Of a stretch of DNA of 64,000 nucleotides, positions 17,861 through 28,599 are shown piece after piece (the first letter of the stretch is position 1; each line of letters begins with the position of its first letter). Made by a program: the position numbers and the translations under genes. This DNA is from Liolophura sinensis (taxonomy: Eukaryota > Mollusca > Polyplacophora > Chitonida > Chitonidae). Below the pieces are notes generated by a model. That model had not been told where the DNA came from and ran no database searches. It was given only the letters and a program-made list of their open reading frames with translations. The stretch spans positions 21,137,808-21,201,807 of the forward strand of contig NC_088301.1 in assembly GCF_032854445.1 (NCBI RefSeq). The letters run 5' to 3'.

Positions 17861-17990
17861 CCCAGGGCACTCTTGGTTTCGTCCACCAGGGAGAACTCAC
17901 CATCACTGTGTAAGTGAAAAACTCCTGAACTCCCTTGTATGGGGTCAAACAGTATAAATAAGTGACCAATAATTAACCAATCAAACTAGT
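17861..17990 (+). repeat. SINE-1-like remnant
   Basis: GTGTAAGTGAAAAACTCCTG and ACCAATCAAACTAG are a faint match to the SINE-1 3' end. Confidence 0.3.
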
Positions 17991-18074
17991 GCTGAGTTCA
18001 AACTTGTAACCTTGCTGGTTGAATAAGCGCTGAATAAGTATATGCTGGACAAGGGTAGCACGGGAGTCATTTTC

Positions 18075-18310
18075 CTTACGGCGCATGTGCTGCTCCCTAC
18101 GTTCGCTTTACATCATTGCCACTACTAGCAAATTTTGTACAGAAATCTTTAACAACACTGAGGTCAATGGGGTCACAGCGATGAGACAGGAAGTGATGTC
18201 AGAAAACAACTGCTCTTTCTCAACCTTTGTTTCTATTAATACTTTATACACATGCATTCTCGTATACGAATAACACGATTCCAGACAACACCTGAAACAA
18301 TTTTATTGAG
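18075..18310. repeat. Rep-6 copy 3, with inverted end block
   Basis: The head GCGCATGTGCTGCTCCCTAC and TTCGCTTTACATCATTGCCA is in the same sense as the other copies. The ACACCTGAAACAATTTTATT block at 18285-18305 is in the opposite sense to its counterpart at 1.65 kb. Confidence 0.4.
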
Positions 18311-18587
18311 CATTGCTGATTAAATAGTTCCTCGCGAGGACACCAGTGCTGAGGCTAAGTCTAAACAAGCCAAAGGTTAAATCTGCCCATTGGAGACAGT
18401 GGGACACAGGGCAATACAATACAACACAACAAATGATCCTTAGAAACCCTGCACCGGTAAACATCCCATACGTAGGTACTTCATGACTTTGGATCTGGTT
18501 TCCGTTGTGGATATAAGGAAATGTACTGATGCGATTTAACTAGTATTGGCCAATGCTTAGACCCTAACTCTTTTATTCCGTAGGTGA

Positions 18588-18862
18588 GATTTATTTATTT
18601 ATTTATTTATTTGATTGATGTTTTACGCCGTTCTCAAGAATATTTCACTTATACGACGGCGGTCAGCATTATGGTGGAAGGAAACCGGGCAGAGCCCAGT
18701 GGACATCCACGACCATCCGCAAGTTGCTGAAAAACCTTCCCACGTACGGCCGGAGAGGAAGCCAGCATGAGCTGGGCTTTAAATCACAGAGACCGCATTG
18801 GCGAGAGACTCCTGGGTCATCACGCTGCGCTAGCCTGCTAACCAACTGAGCCAGGGAGGTCT
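18588..18862 (-). repeat. SINE-1, full length
   Basis: Inverse copy from AAAT tail to AACTGAGCCAGGGAGG, well conserved apart from a few transitions. Confidence 0.9.
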
Positions 18863-19590
18863 CCCCGTAGGTGAGATAGTGGCTGTCCAGTTACATGGTG
18901 AAGTGCTTGCCTTTCAGTTGCAGGGGGACACACGAGCTATATATGAATCCACGTGGGCCCAAGTGTGTAACCCCAGTGCAGGTTTCTTTTGGAAACTGAC
19001 ACCATCTAAGTCCAAAAAAGTACATAGAGGGCGCTTTATTTCAACATAGTTCTTGCTGCACTTGGTTCCAACTTCCATCGTATAAATGGGGAGTGAAAGC
19101 CTCGTTCGCAAACAACGATCTCGTGTTAAACTTTGGGACTCAAACTTCGCTCTCGCGTTGGATAAACACGAATACAACGATTCGAATACACCCATATATA
19201 GAAACAGAAAGGACGATGTCCTACGCTTTTCATTTGTCCATAATTTCTATCATTGTCGTGCAACTAGATTGCCAATTCGCCTGATGTAAATAGATATGAC
19301 TATGTGTGAGGGCTACAATTCCAATTGTTTTGCAGGTGCTGCTCTCTGGTCGACACACTGATAGATTCTGATACAAGGTGACGAAGTGTCGTGCATTACA
19401 TTTTTTATGTTCTTCTCGATGGATTCCGTTGCCTATATTGGCCAGTAGGCCTATATCAGTTTCATGCTCACGGTATATTTCCCACGCCGGTACAAAGTAT
19501 GGGCCTATGCTTTTATATGACAATTAACTTTCTTAGTCAAACTGTCGTCTGGAAAAATTGTCTGGCTCTAGTGTCAGAGAAACCCTTCTG
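18863..19590. other. Stretch 5' of the mariner relic
   Basis: Open frames of 63-97 codons lie on both strands at 18914-19523. One plus-strand frame ends with a signal-like run (AFHLSIISIIVVQLDC) but stops at once and has no clean donor. I do not call a gene. Confidence 0.3.
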
Positions 19591-19603
19591 CCAGATAATC
19601 AAG

Positions 19604-20645
19604 ATGGTTTTCTCTGCGTCTAATAAGGAATTGATCGCAACATGCTTCACTGATAAGGTTTGGCAAAATTGTGAAAGATTTCCCGGTGAAAAACTGGAAT
19701 AAAAGTTGCGTTAACAATGTCATGAGAAAGGACAGGTTCTCTAGCAAGGAAGTCAGGCAGTGGACGACCAAAAACGGTTTGTTCGGAAGAAAATCTTCAG
19801 TATGTGGAAGAGGCGCTTTTTTCCCAGGAAGCACTCACAAATCGCAGAGACAGATTGCAAGAAACCTTGGTGTATCTCGGACTTCTGTGAGAAATATGAC
19901 AAAAGAACTGGGATTAAAATCGTACAAACGAATACGGACTTTCAGAAGGGATGAAACAGTTCGACAGAAAAGCGAAACGCGCTGCAGAAACCTTGATGAT
20001 AAGTTTTCGTAGGAGAAGATGAAGAAAATAGGCTTCACGGATCAAAAAGACTTTCCATTTGCGATTGCACGTAATGGACAGAACGATCGCCTTTATGGTA
20101 AACGAAAGCGGGACATTCATGTTAAGAGGCTGTAACATGAATCAAGTCAGTTTACAAAGGAGTTGATGGTTTCTGGCGGAGTTTGTTGACGCGGGAAAAC
20201 CTGCATACATTTTATTGATACGGAAAAGACTAAGGTGAATTCCGAAAATTACATGAAACTTCTCGATCGTGGCCTTCTCCCTGACTTTCGCCGAATGTAC
20301 CCAGAAAATGACTTTGTCTTCCAGCAAGACAGCGCCATCCCATGACAGGCGTGCAGCATAGCAGCATCTTGAGGGGTGACTCCTTCATTCATAACTAAGG
20401 GTGAGTGGCCACCGCAGAGCCCCGACTGCAATCCCATGGACTACTCTGTGTGGAATTCTCTGAGCAAGAAGGTTTACGAGGATCGCACGGAAAAATTCAC
20501 TGAGGATGAACATAAAGCACGCATCAAGGACTGCTTGAAAAAAATTACACTTAAGGAGATTCAGGACTCAATCAGTTCATGTAAGAAACGTTTGCGCGCC
20601 GTCTACCGAGGAGATGGAGGACCAGTTGATCACCTTTTCAAGTAA
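19604..20645 (+). pseudogene. Mariner-type transposase relic
   Basis: The 1042-bp span equals a full transposase of about 347 codons. It starts MVFSASNKELIATCF and has a helix-turn-helix (QRQIARNLGVSRTSVRNMTK). The first catalytic Asp is in FTDQKDF (20040) and the second in FVFQQDS (20328). WPPQSPDCNPMDYSVW supplies the third catalytic Asp (20439) in the PMD position. Present spacing between D2 and D3 is 36 residues, close to the DD37D (maT) type. Frameshifts near 19680, around 20010 and 20110-20200, and two stops between D2 and D3, inactivate it. The right end may be near TTATGCCCACCCGATATATC (20851-20870); a matching left end is not clear. Confidence 0.85.
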
Positions 20646-20875
20646 AACAAGGTAGAACAACATTTTGAAATGTCCGAAACATACGCTTTTGACTTTATTT
20701 TGATTTTGGTCCCATGAACGGAAATCTTAAAGGATGAAATTGAAATCTGGTCTGTATACTTAGGACATAATGGCTTTTGAGTGTGTAAATTTTTAGAAGC
20801 TGAGGTTAGAAGATTTCGGAGATATTGAGTGTCAAAGTACGGCCCATTTTTTATGCCCACCCGATATATCTATAT
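20646..20875 (+). mobile_element. 3' noncoding end of the mariner relic
   Basis: The stretch between the transposase stop and TATGCCCACCCGATATATC probably belongs to the element. A weak partial inverse match (ATGGGCC...TTT..GACA) occurs at about 19497-19525, which may be the decayed left inverted repeat. Confidence 0.35.
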
Positions 20876-21009
20876 AGATTAGTGATCTTTTGTGGTTATA
20901 ATCACAGCGATAAAGTAAAGTCCACGTTCTGCAAGACGTGGTGTAAATAACGCCTGTTGCATATAAGGTTGGTACACGGCAATGAACGAAAATATCTATG
21001 TATAATACA

Positions 21010-21425
21010 TTTAATGACGTACAACACAGAAACTAAAACCAGTGCAGCGACAACAGTGTGATAGCTGGTAAATGGTGTCAAGTCAACGTTGAAATACGGC
21101 CTTGTCAGTTTTTCCTCAGTTTGGGTTTTATTCTAACTGTTCATGCAAATGATTAAACAGTAGCAAATTACACGCTCCCTAGGTTAAGCAGAATTAGATA
21201 AAAAAAACAGTGACATGTTAATTGTAATTTTATTTCTTTATTTATTTGATTGGTGTTTACGCCGTACAAAAGAATATTTCACTGATGCGACGGAGGCCAG
21301 CATTATGGTGGAAGGAAACCGGGCAGAGTATAATTTATTCGGCGTCACCGGTCTAGAATTCCTCAGAATGCCGTGTTTTCATCACATTCATCATACAGAT
21401 CACATTAAAACAATATAAAGGGACC
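21010..21425 (+). repeat. Rep-3 copy interrupted by SINE-1
   Basis: The Rep-3 blocks ACTAAAACCAGTGCAGCG and TTTTATTCTAACTGTTCATG run to 21227. The element resumes at 21329 with CGGCGTCACCGGTCTAGAAT and ends near ACATTAAAACAATATAAAGG. Confidence 0.7.
21228..21328 (-). repeat. SINE-1, 5'-truncated, inside Rep-3
   Basis: Inverse tail to GGAAACCGGGCAGAG, then the head is lost. TAATTTTA on the left and TAATTTAT on the right look like the target duplication in Rep-3. Confidence 0.75.
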
Positions 21426-21429
21426 AGTG

Positions 21430-22255
21430 CCCGATTTCATGAAACAATCTTAGACTTAGGTCCAAATTTCAATGACTAAATTTGGTATGTTCCTTTCCGT
21501 TATTTAGCTGAAAGTTGTTGCGCAATAACTAACCTAGAATTTACATTGCCAAGCAATATTCTGACCTTATGAGGTAAGAAATAACAATTTTAAATTTATT
21601 TCAAATTTTGGCCTAGGTCGCTTTGTGACCCAGGTCTCGGGGATGCTTAGTCCCCCCAGCAGTTTGTAGGCGTGGTTACTTCGTTGATCCTTACAACTAT
21701 AATTACACTGCCGTGATGAAACAGTGAAACCAGTAGCATAGAGAAAAGCGAACAGCATCAGTGGAAAGTGAAATGTGAAAAGCAGTTCTGATAAGTTCGC
21801 AAGAATCACACTTGTAAAACTACTGTATTACTGAAAAATGAAGCACGCAGATGCGTAATTGAAAAAAAAAATAAAGAGAAAGAAATAACTGCTCTTGATT
21901 AAATAATTAAAGTTTAATTCATGGAAAGTGCTTTTGGTTAGCAAAAAGGTGAAAACATCTAAGGTAAAAACTGACTGATGCTTAATATTTAAATACCCAA
22001 ACCGGATGAATTTTCCTAAAGTCCTCTACGGCATATGTGAAGGTTAAGGAAAAATAAATTAGGAAAAATATGTATAGGCCTAGTCATCGATTAGAAATGA
22101 GAGGGCGTGCATCCATAATCATTCATTCCTTTTGAAATGGGAAATCCGTATGCACGATGTTGCACAATTTCAGTGAACTACTTTACGTTATCGGGAGTAA
22201 ATTATTCACGTTTGCTGTCACATTTATTGCCAAAGATACGTTTTGCTGGATTTAC
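21430..22255. other. Intergenic stretch, nothing certain
   Basis: A minus-strand frame at 21567-21809 includes a hydrophobic run (FPLMLFAFLYATGFTVSS) followed by a GTAAGG string. Without a partner exon it remains a chance candidate. Confidence 0.3.
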
Positions 22256-22308
22256 CTGTGTGAGGGGACGCAACTCTTGTATGAGTATTTCTCTGTCGTA
22301 GAGCCAAT
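22256..22308 (-). CDS. Exon-like segment, unassigned
   Basis: On the minus strand it lies between ACTGATGTGTGCATAG and the donor CAG|GTAAAT. With two leading bases it reads WLYDREILIQELRPLTQ and ends in phase 0. The same frame stays open upstream for about 30 more codons, with three Cys spaced CFYEVCSRTDVC. All three frames of the 53-bp core are open, so the reading is not secure. Family not recognised. Confidence 0.25.
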
Positions 22309-22594
22309 CTATGCACACATCAGTCCTTGAACAGACTTCGTAAAAACATTGATGCAAATGTTGACTGTCATATATTTTTAGAGTAAGATATGCGGGTTTT
22401 CAAAGACGATTTAATTAGGTGAACGGTCTCAACAGATGAGTTTTGAGACGAAACTTTAAAGTTGGATTCTCTTGCGAGCCCAGGGACACACAGACAACAA
22501 CGTGATCAAGCGAAAGTCGCGAAGTTCTGAGGGACTTTGTGGTCGGAATTTTCCGCTAAAACGCACCTAAGTCTAATGGCAATGTAATGGATAA

Positions 22595-22900
22595 TTATGT
22601 GATAATGAACGTGTGCAATGTAGGGGTAAATTCATTGCTTAGGTTGATGAACGAACAAGATGTTTTCGAACTGGTATTTTTTGTCGACCTTCCACAGCTG
22701 TAGTTTAGGAATCGAATGCCTAATGACATTTTATCATTCAAGAGAAAGGCACAGTTTTCAACGGTGCTTGAGCATATTTCATCTTCTGATACAAACATTA
22801 TTGTATTGTAATACATGTGAATATAAGCGTCATTTCCGACAGTCCTGCAGACACAGTTTCCGTGCATTACGTCAGCAAAGTTCACGCCACCTTCCATCAA
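22595..22900 (-). other. Open frame of 101 codons, unassigned
   Basis: The frame contains NDAYIHMYYNTIMFVSEDE and CSSTVENCAFLLNDKMSLG, with four Cys and several NxS/T sites, so it looks more protein-like than most chance frames. A weak acceptor (CTGTGTCTGCAG) precedes GACTGTCGG. There is no homology I can name, and no partner exon. Confidence 0.25.
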
Positions 22901-22924
22901 GTGTCATGTTGCAGCACATTTAAA

Positions 22925-23945
22925 GCACGCCTTTACCCTTTAATTTATGCTCACAAATGTTTAAATTTCTTGCTCCTTTTGACAGCTTGTACACTTCGGC
23001 TCTGATACCTTCCAAAGCGTGACCAGTTTTTATCCTGTAAGGGCGTAATTGCCACATTGGATGTGTGGAGGCTGTTGGTAGGCTGTTACCAACAGTTTAC
23101 TTTAAATATCAGGCCTGCACATGTAGTTCGTATACCTAGCTCACTAGTTCATGTCATTATGCCATAACCTTATGGGATTTTACCGTTTTGAAATAACATA
23201 AACACAGCGGCCTGCATGTTGCCTATAATTTAGAATTTAACATGATAAAGTCTCACAGGCAGTTTGATTCAATTTGTATATCATTTTCATAAACCAGAAA
23301 ACTGGCCATGGATTTGGACAGTGTCCATTTTAACTAATGAAATGTACAGGTACAAAAATAGAAAACAAAATAATAAAAAAAAAAAACAAGAAAAAAAGGT
23401 GTGGCTGTCATAGAGTTATAAATACAAGAAACAAAAGAATTTAAAAATAAACTTGACCAATGTGTTTACGTGAGGTTTGGGTTATGAAGGACGTGTATAG
23501 GGCGTTATAATTCATGACAAACAGCATAATCATACACTTGTAGCGCCGAAGTGTAAACAAAGTTTGTGTCAGGAAACAGCATAATCAAAAATCATCACAC
23601 GACACTAATGGGGATTTGGTGCTTCAACTTACACCATTCGCCGTGTTCATTAGATAAAATCTACATCAGTATGAATAGGTAATGGATTATTTGTATTAAA
23701 TGTCAGCATTATTACAATATTCCATCTCCCTTTGATGCTGATTTTGTTATGTGTGTTCTTATTCTCCAGATAGGTGCACACATGGGCCAGTGTAAAAAGA
23801 AAACAGGTATAAGCCAGTGTCAGTTTGGAATTCATCAGATTCAATTATTATCCTATATGAACCTTTCTTCTTTTAAAAGAAACCTTTCTCTTATTGTCTT
23901 GTTACACCTTGTAAGTTTTTCTTTTTTTTTGTTTTATTCTTTTTT
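22925..23945. other. Intergenic stretch, nothing identified
   Basis: AT-rich, with an A-rich run near 23360-23400. No repeat family or exon recognised. Confidence 0.45.
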
Positions 23946-23956
23946 TTTTTTGGTAG

Positions 23957-24040
23957 GTTTCAGGGAAGCCAGGATCAGCTACCTTAGTGAGATCCGAAGC
24001 TCAGGAATTAAGTTGTTCAACTGTCCTCCAAAAACTAAAG
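23957..24040 (+). CDS. Exon-like segment, unassigned
   Basis: A strong acceptor (23 of the preceding bases are mostly T, ending TTTTTGGTAG) and a donor AAAG|GTACAT enclose 84 bp. Two frames are open: FREARISYLSEIRSSGIKL... and VSGKPGSATLVRSEAQELSC... . No family recognised and no partner exon found. The T-tract could make the acceptor fortuitous. Confidence 0.25.
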
Positions 24041-24206
24041 GTACATGTCATTTTTTCTACTGCCAAATTTATGAAAAGTGGATCTACATTCAAGACAATT
24101 TTGGCACCAAACTTCCTTATTGGTATCTCACCATGATAGGGTCTATTGCTGAAATACTGCAAGTCTGGCATCCAAGCTCAGTCATTCATTCCTTATTTAG
24201 CGGGGT

Positions 24207-24430
24207 ATTCCTTGGGTAGGTGGTTAGTGTGATAGAGCAGCACAATGAGGCAGAAGACTCTCACCAATGCAGTTGCTGTGAGTTCAAGTAACGGCTCATA
24301 CTGGTTGTCAGCAGATGCCAGATGGCCATGGGTTTTGTCAGGTTTCCTACCACCATAAGGCTGCATGGCTGTTGTTGTATAAGTTAAATATTCCTGAGTA
24401 TAACCTAAAATACCAATCAGATAAATAAAC
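24207..24430 (+). repeat. SINE-1, diverged full copy
   Basis: GTGAGTTCAAGTAACGGCTC and CATGGGTTTTGTCAGGTTTC, ending TAAAATACCAATCAGATAA. Confidence 0.8.
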
Positions 24431-24656
24431 CAAATAGACGTCATTTCTTGTGATATCTATATATTGGTGTCCAGTGTTATGCTGAGCACTTTGTTTCACA
24501 CAAAATTAGGAGAATTATCTACCCACTAGAACATGACCAGTTAACTTGCTATGCTATAATATTACTCCTGTATGCATTAGCCCGAGCTTTCATGTTCCCG
24601 GTAGTGCCACAAATTTCTCGAGGTTTAATGATACTTCTGTACTGATATTCCAGCCG

Positions 24657-24752
24657 AGGGGCCTCCGTGGCTCAGTCGGTTAGCGCACTAGCGCAGCGTA
24701 ATGACCCAGGAGCCTCTCACCAATGCGGTCGCTGTGAGTCCAGCTCATGCTG
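24657..24752 (+). repeat. SINE-1 head only
   Basis: GGCCTCCGTGGCTCAGTCGG, TTAGCGCACTAGCGCAGC and GACCCAGGAGCCTCTCACC are almost consensus. The copy then stops at CAGCTCATGCTG with no 3' domain. It is the cleanest tRNA-like head in the window. Confidence 0.85.
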
Positions 24753-24784
24753 CACTATGCCAATAACATGGTTGTAATAATAAC

Positions 24785-24978
24785 AATTAATTGTTCAGAG
24801 GAAACATCACACCCTTTACACCTATACAAATATCGTAATTGTTCAGAAGAAACATCACACCCTTTACACCTATACAAACATCATAATTGTTCAGAGGAAA
24901 CATCACACCCTTTACACCTATACAAACATCATAATTGTTCAGAGGAAACATCACACCCTTTACACCTATACAAACATT
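24785..24978. repeat. 48-bp minisatellite x 4
   Basis: TTGTTCAGAGGAAACATCAC begins each of four units that differ at one or two bases. Both strands are open through the array because 48 is a multiple of three and the unit lacks stops, not because it is coding. Confidence 0.95.
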
Positions 24979-24989
24979 ATACTCTGCCC

Positions 24990-25672
24990 CCAAGAAAAGA
25001 ATTCCAGCTGTTTCTCTCCTGTGCTGTTTATCAATGCTTCAGTATGGATTAAGATTGTGCTGATTCTATATCATTAAAGAGATTGTGAGCCTTAATTGAG
25101 ATGGGTGAAGGTCTTCAATAGTGAATTCATACGAGACCGAACTCCTGATTGATTATATATAATGAGAAATTAAAGAGGCTATACCAGAGATTTTTGGCAA
25201 AAAAGTCAGTTAGCACAAATCCAGTTGAATTTTGCCTTTGTTTAAGAATAGCCCAAATAGTTAACTTCCACAAAATATCAGCCATGTCAGCCTCTGAGCA
25301 CATCATACCCTTCAAAATCGTTACTAAAGTTCCTAAATTTTATACAGCAGGTCTTTTAATTTTTTGAAACTTCTGAATCATCTGAATAGAGGTACAAGTC
25401 TGATATTTAATGAATGGCAAGAAATTCAGCTATTCTTAATAAGTTCAAAAAATAATAATAATTTACCTTTCTGTATCAATATATAATGAATAGGCTTACA
25501 TGATCATGGGTGGAATCAATATTTTCATCAATACTGCTGTAGCTACATTAATCCGGACATTAAATTGCTAGTCTAAGAACAATCATCTATTGAAAAATTG
25601 TCAACTTTCATCAATAATCTATTTCCTGCATCAATATTGTGATGAACTGTACAGGCTCTTCTTTTCTTTCAG
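24990..25672. other. Stretch 5' of the otoferlin-like exon
   Basis: AT-rich, no promoter motif I would defend. The transcription start of the downstream gene may lie here or further left, because the UTR exon begins at an acceptor. Confidence 0.35.
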
Positions 25673-25980
25673 CTCACCCCCTATCGTTTTGTGGTTATCT
25701 GCTCCCTGATCCCTGTGGTGGGGTAGTGCCAGTGGTCACTGTGGAGAGGGGGTGTGGTTTCTGGGTAGAACAGCCCATTTCGTCTGTCATGGTAATGTGA
25801 TGGGTCAGTACCATTGTGATGCTCCCTGTTCTGCTAGGCCCTTGTAAAGGCATGCCAGGACCAGAAGGCTGAGTGAGCCAGCCAGCCAAGCTAGCCAGCA
25901 GTCTCTGCTCACTTGCTGACAGCTAGTATTAGGCCTTAGTGAGCCCAGAGTGCTCAGCCTGACACCAGTCACACTCAACA
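25673..25980 (+). promoter_or_regulatory. 5' UTR of the otoferlin-like gene
   Basis: A strong acceptor, GGCTCTTCTTTTCTTTCAG, ends at 25672. The 308 bp from there to the ATG are distinctly more GC-rich than the surroundings and have no conflicting long upstream frame. If the acceptor is used, a further noncoding exon lies upstream; otherwise this contains the start site. Confidence 0.5.
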
Positions 25981-26059
25981 ATGGCTCTTACCTTACACTT
26001 AAAGTATGCGGAAAATATACGAGGGAAAGCAGACCGATTGGCTAAAGTTACCTTCAGAG
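25981..26059 (+). CDS. OTOF-like: Otoferlin-like ferlin, first coding exon
   Basis: ATG in context CAACAATGG opens 26 codons plus one base, then CAGAG|GTAAGTG, a near-perfect donor. The peptide begins MALTLHLKYAENIRG and ends KADRLAKVTFR plus the first base of the next codon. Otoferlin N-termini start MAL..HLK and carry an RG..DR.AKVTFRG segment at the same positions. The intron after this Arg in phase 1 agrees with what I recall of vertebrate otoferlin. Dysferlin and myoferlin begin differently. Otoferlin is a multi-C2, tail-anchored Ca2+ sensor for vesicle fusion; this exon is the start of the first C2 domain. The rest of the gene lies in or beyond the right-hand 38 kb. Confidence 0.85.
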
Positions 26060-26382
26060 GTAAGTGACAATTGTTTGACATGTACTTGTCTACTCCCTAC
26101 CATGAAGTTCATGTGCTGTGTCTTTTTGCCCCATTCTTATTTCAGGACTACGAGTACTCAATTACTGTACATTTAAATATACCACTCAATCATTCGGTGT
26201 GCATTGCTTTATTCAGGACTGTTAAATCAATCTGAGGTTGTTGTTTTTTTTCAAATACTATATAATATTGAGTGGTACTTTATTTATATGTGTTGAAATT
26301 ATACATGTACATAAAGAGAAACATTTACTATGCATAGGTTTTAAGGTACATCTGTATCTATAGGCCTATATATATATATATG

Positions 26383-26432
<50 letters not shown>

Positions 26433-27179
26433 TATATAGGCATATACATACACCTATTTACAAGCTGGCGTCTTTCAAGATACAAACAGACTCACACAGC
26501 CCTCAAACGCTAGCGAGAGCTTATCATTTCATTTATTCCTGGATGTAATATTGCTGTACTTGCCCGAATTTCATGCTCAACTGAGAATCTTGAAAGCGTG
26601 CTTTGAATCTGCCTATGTATGTAGCGTGTGTAAACTGTTTACAGGTATGTTTGTTGCAGTATCCTGCATGTATATGCAGTAAAAGCTCCGGTAGTTCTTG
26701 GACCGTGACACCTCACACAGTTAGTCTACCACGAAAGTTTATAGACCTTAAGCTAGTCCTGTCTGTCACACCTGGCTAACCCACCTTACGGGACCCATTT
26801 TAGAATTCCTAACACAGTGAACTGAATACATATAATGTAATTTTACTAAACATTCATGTATATTATAATCCAGACATGGTCAACTGTTATTTAACTATTT
26901 ATAAGCTTATTAATTGATACGTATACAAATTTGGAGCCTTCCATCACCCACCACCATTCAGGAAACTGGGTAATCAGCAATAATAACTAGGTCAAAGTTG
27001 ATATGGGAACGATCAGAAAGAAAAAAAATGTAAAGTTTGATGATAATTTAAACGTTATGTTTCTTGCGATGTTGTGATAGCATTGCAATAAAATGTGATC
27101 AGTGAAATAAAGTCTAATAACACTATGCAGTAGTATAGATATAATATTCCTAATAATAAGTGTTAGAAGAGTAGTGAGG
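26060..27179 (+). other. Start of the long first intron
   Basis: AT-rich with a (TA)n block and no acceptor followed by a recognisable ferlin C2 sequence. Confidence 0.5.
26365..26440. repeat. (TA)n/(TATG) microsatellite
   Basis: TA dinucleotides broken by three TATG interruptions. Confidence 0.95.
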
Positions 27180-27420
27180 ACTCCGTTGCCGAGGAGGTTA
27201 GCGTGCCAGTATCTCACCAATGTGGTTGTTGAGAGTTCAAGCCCAGCTCCTGCTGGCTTCCTCTTTTGCCAAACGTGGGAAGTTCTGCCAGTAACCTGTG
27301 GGTGATTGTGGGTTTCCCCTGAGCTCTACCCGGTTTCCTTCCACCATAATGCTGGCCGCTGTTGTATAAGTGAAATATTCTTGAGTACGCCGTAAAAACC
27401 TGTCAGATAAGTAAATAAAA
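27180..27420 (+). repeat. SINE-1, nearly complete
   Basis: CTCCGTTGCCGAGGAGGTTA head, AGAGTTCAAGCCCAGCTCC, then CTTGAGTACGCCGTAAAAAC. Part of the head is deleted. Confidence 0.85.
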
Positions 27421-28199
27421 TGGAAGAAAAGCCGGGAAATTTTATGACAGCCTTGAACTTTAAATATATATTATTTTTCTAACATTAAAACATTATAAAG
27501 AAGCGAGACACAATTATTTTCCCAGGTCATGTCCTACTTTTGAAGGCTTTTACCTCTGGTACAATGCTGTGTACATTCCTTTGGTGGAATTCTTTTCACT
27601 TTGCTATTGTATGAGATCAACACCCTCATGGACGTACTTAGTGTCCCAGTGCTCAAGTAAACACATGGATGTGCCTCACTTCAGATGTTTTATACAGGTC
27701 CCTGTGTGTTATACTTACACTTGTAATCATTGAAATGAACTCGGGGTTCACACAGGATCTTAACTGTACTGAATTGTTTCAGAAATATTCCTTGGAAAAG
27801 TCATTGTTTTGGGATACATACTTGAATGTACCCATACAGGTTGTACTAGCTTTCTGCAATACTGAATTTCATATGTAAGGTTCAAAATGAAGCTGAACTG
27901 CCAAATACTGTATTTCATGTATTTAAAGTTTTTCCTGTACAAATGCAGTTTCATGAATAAGCATATAAATTTAAGGCTTTATAATGAGACCTTTCATGCA
28001 TTAAGATTCAGAGTTTTCTGGTCCTATAAGTGGATGAGTCAATGAGAATTATGCAAAATGCGTCATTGGAAGAAAAAAAAACTAAATAATAGTTGGATTA
28101 CAAATATTTACAGGAAGGGTTATGCTTAAACTGAATGGTCTTTGAAAGCGCTGTAGAACACAGGATAGATATGTAAAGTGCTGCTTCAGTCCAAGGAGA
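27421..28199 (+). other. Intron, nothing identified
   Basis: Small open frames only; no repeat family recognised. Confidence 0.45.
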
Positions 28200-28590
28200 A
28201 ACCACCCTTACAGATGTGAGGTGTACACCTCAGTGTCAGGTATAGATGAGATGTATAAGGGGTGTACACCTCATGTACACCTCATGATCTGTATATACCT
28301 ATACCTCAGATGTACTTCAGAAACTATGAAAAAAATCAACACTTACAAGATGTGCCTCAGGTACACCTTACATGTATAAAATTTGAAAGTTCAGAAAAAT
28401 GAATGACGTATCTCAGATATGAGTTTTTGAGCAGTTTTTGGACCTGAGATAATGTACCTCAAATATACCTTAGGATCTTTGAAAAAAAATCAGCACTTAA
28501 AAGATCTACCTCAGGTACACCTTAGAAACTTTGAGGGTTTTTGATTATAATTTAGTGGTCATGTTCCTCAGGTACATCTCAGCCGCTTTT
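28200..28590. repeat. Degenerate array of GTACACCTCAG units
   Basis: GTACACCTCA, GTACATCTCAG and AGATGTACTTCAG-type motifs recur irregularly, and again at 29140-29232. Probably an old minisatellite around a 20-bp unit. Confidence 0.5.
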
Positions 28591-28599
28591 TTAAAGTTG

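Noticed and set aside
18914-19523. Opposed frames including a signal-like MSYAFHLSIISII run
   Set aside because: Stops within 22 codons, with no donor before the stop and no partner exon.
24747-25052. 101-codon frame with a repeated NCSEETSHPLHLYKHH unit
   Set aside because: It is the 48-bp minisatellite read in frame. The opposite strand is open as well, and there is no splice or start context.
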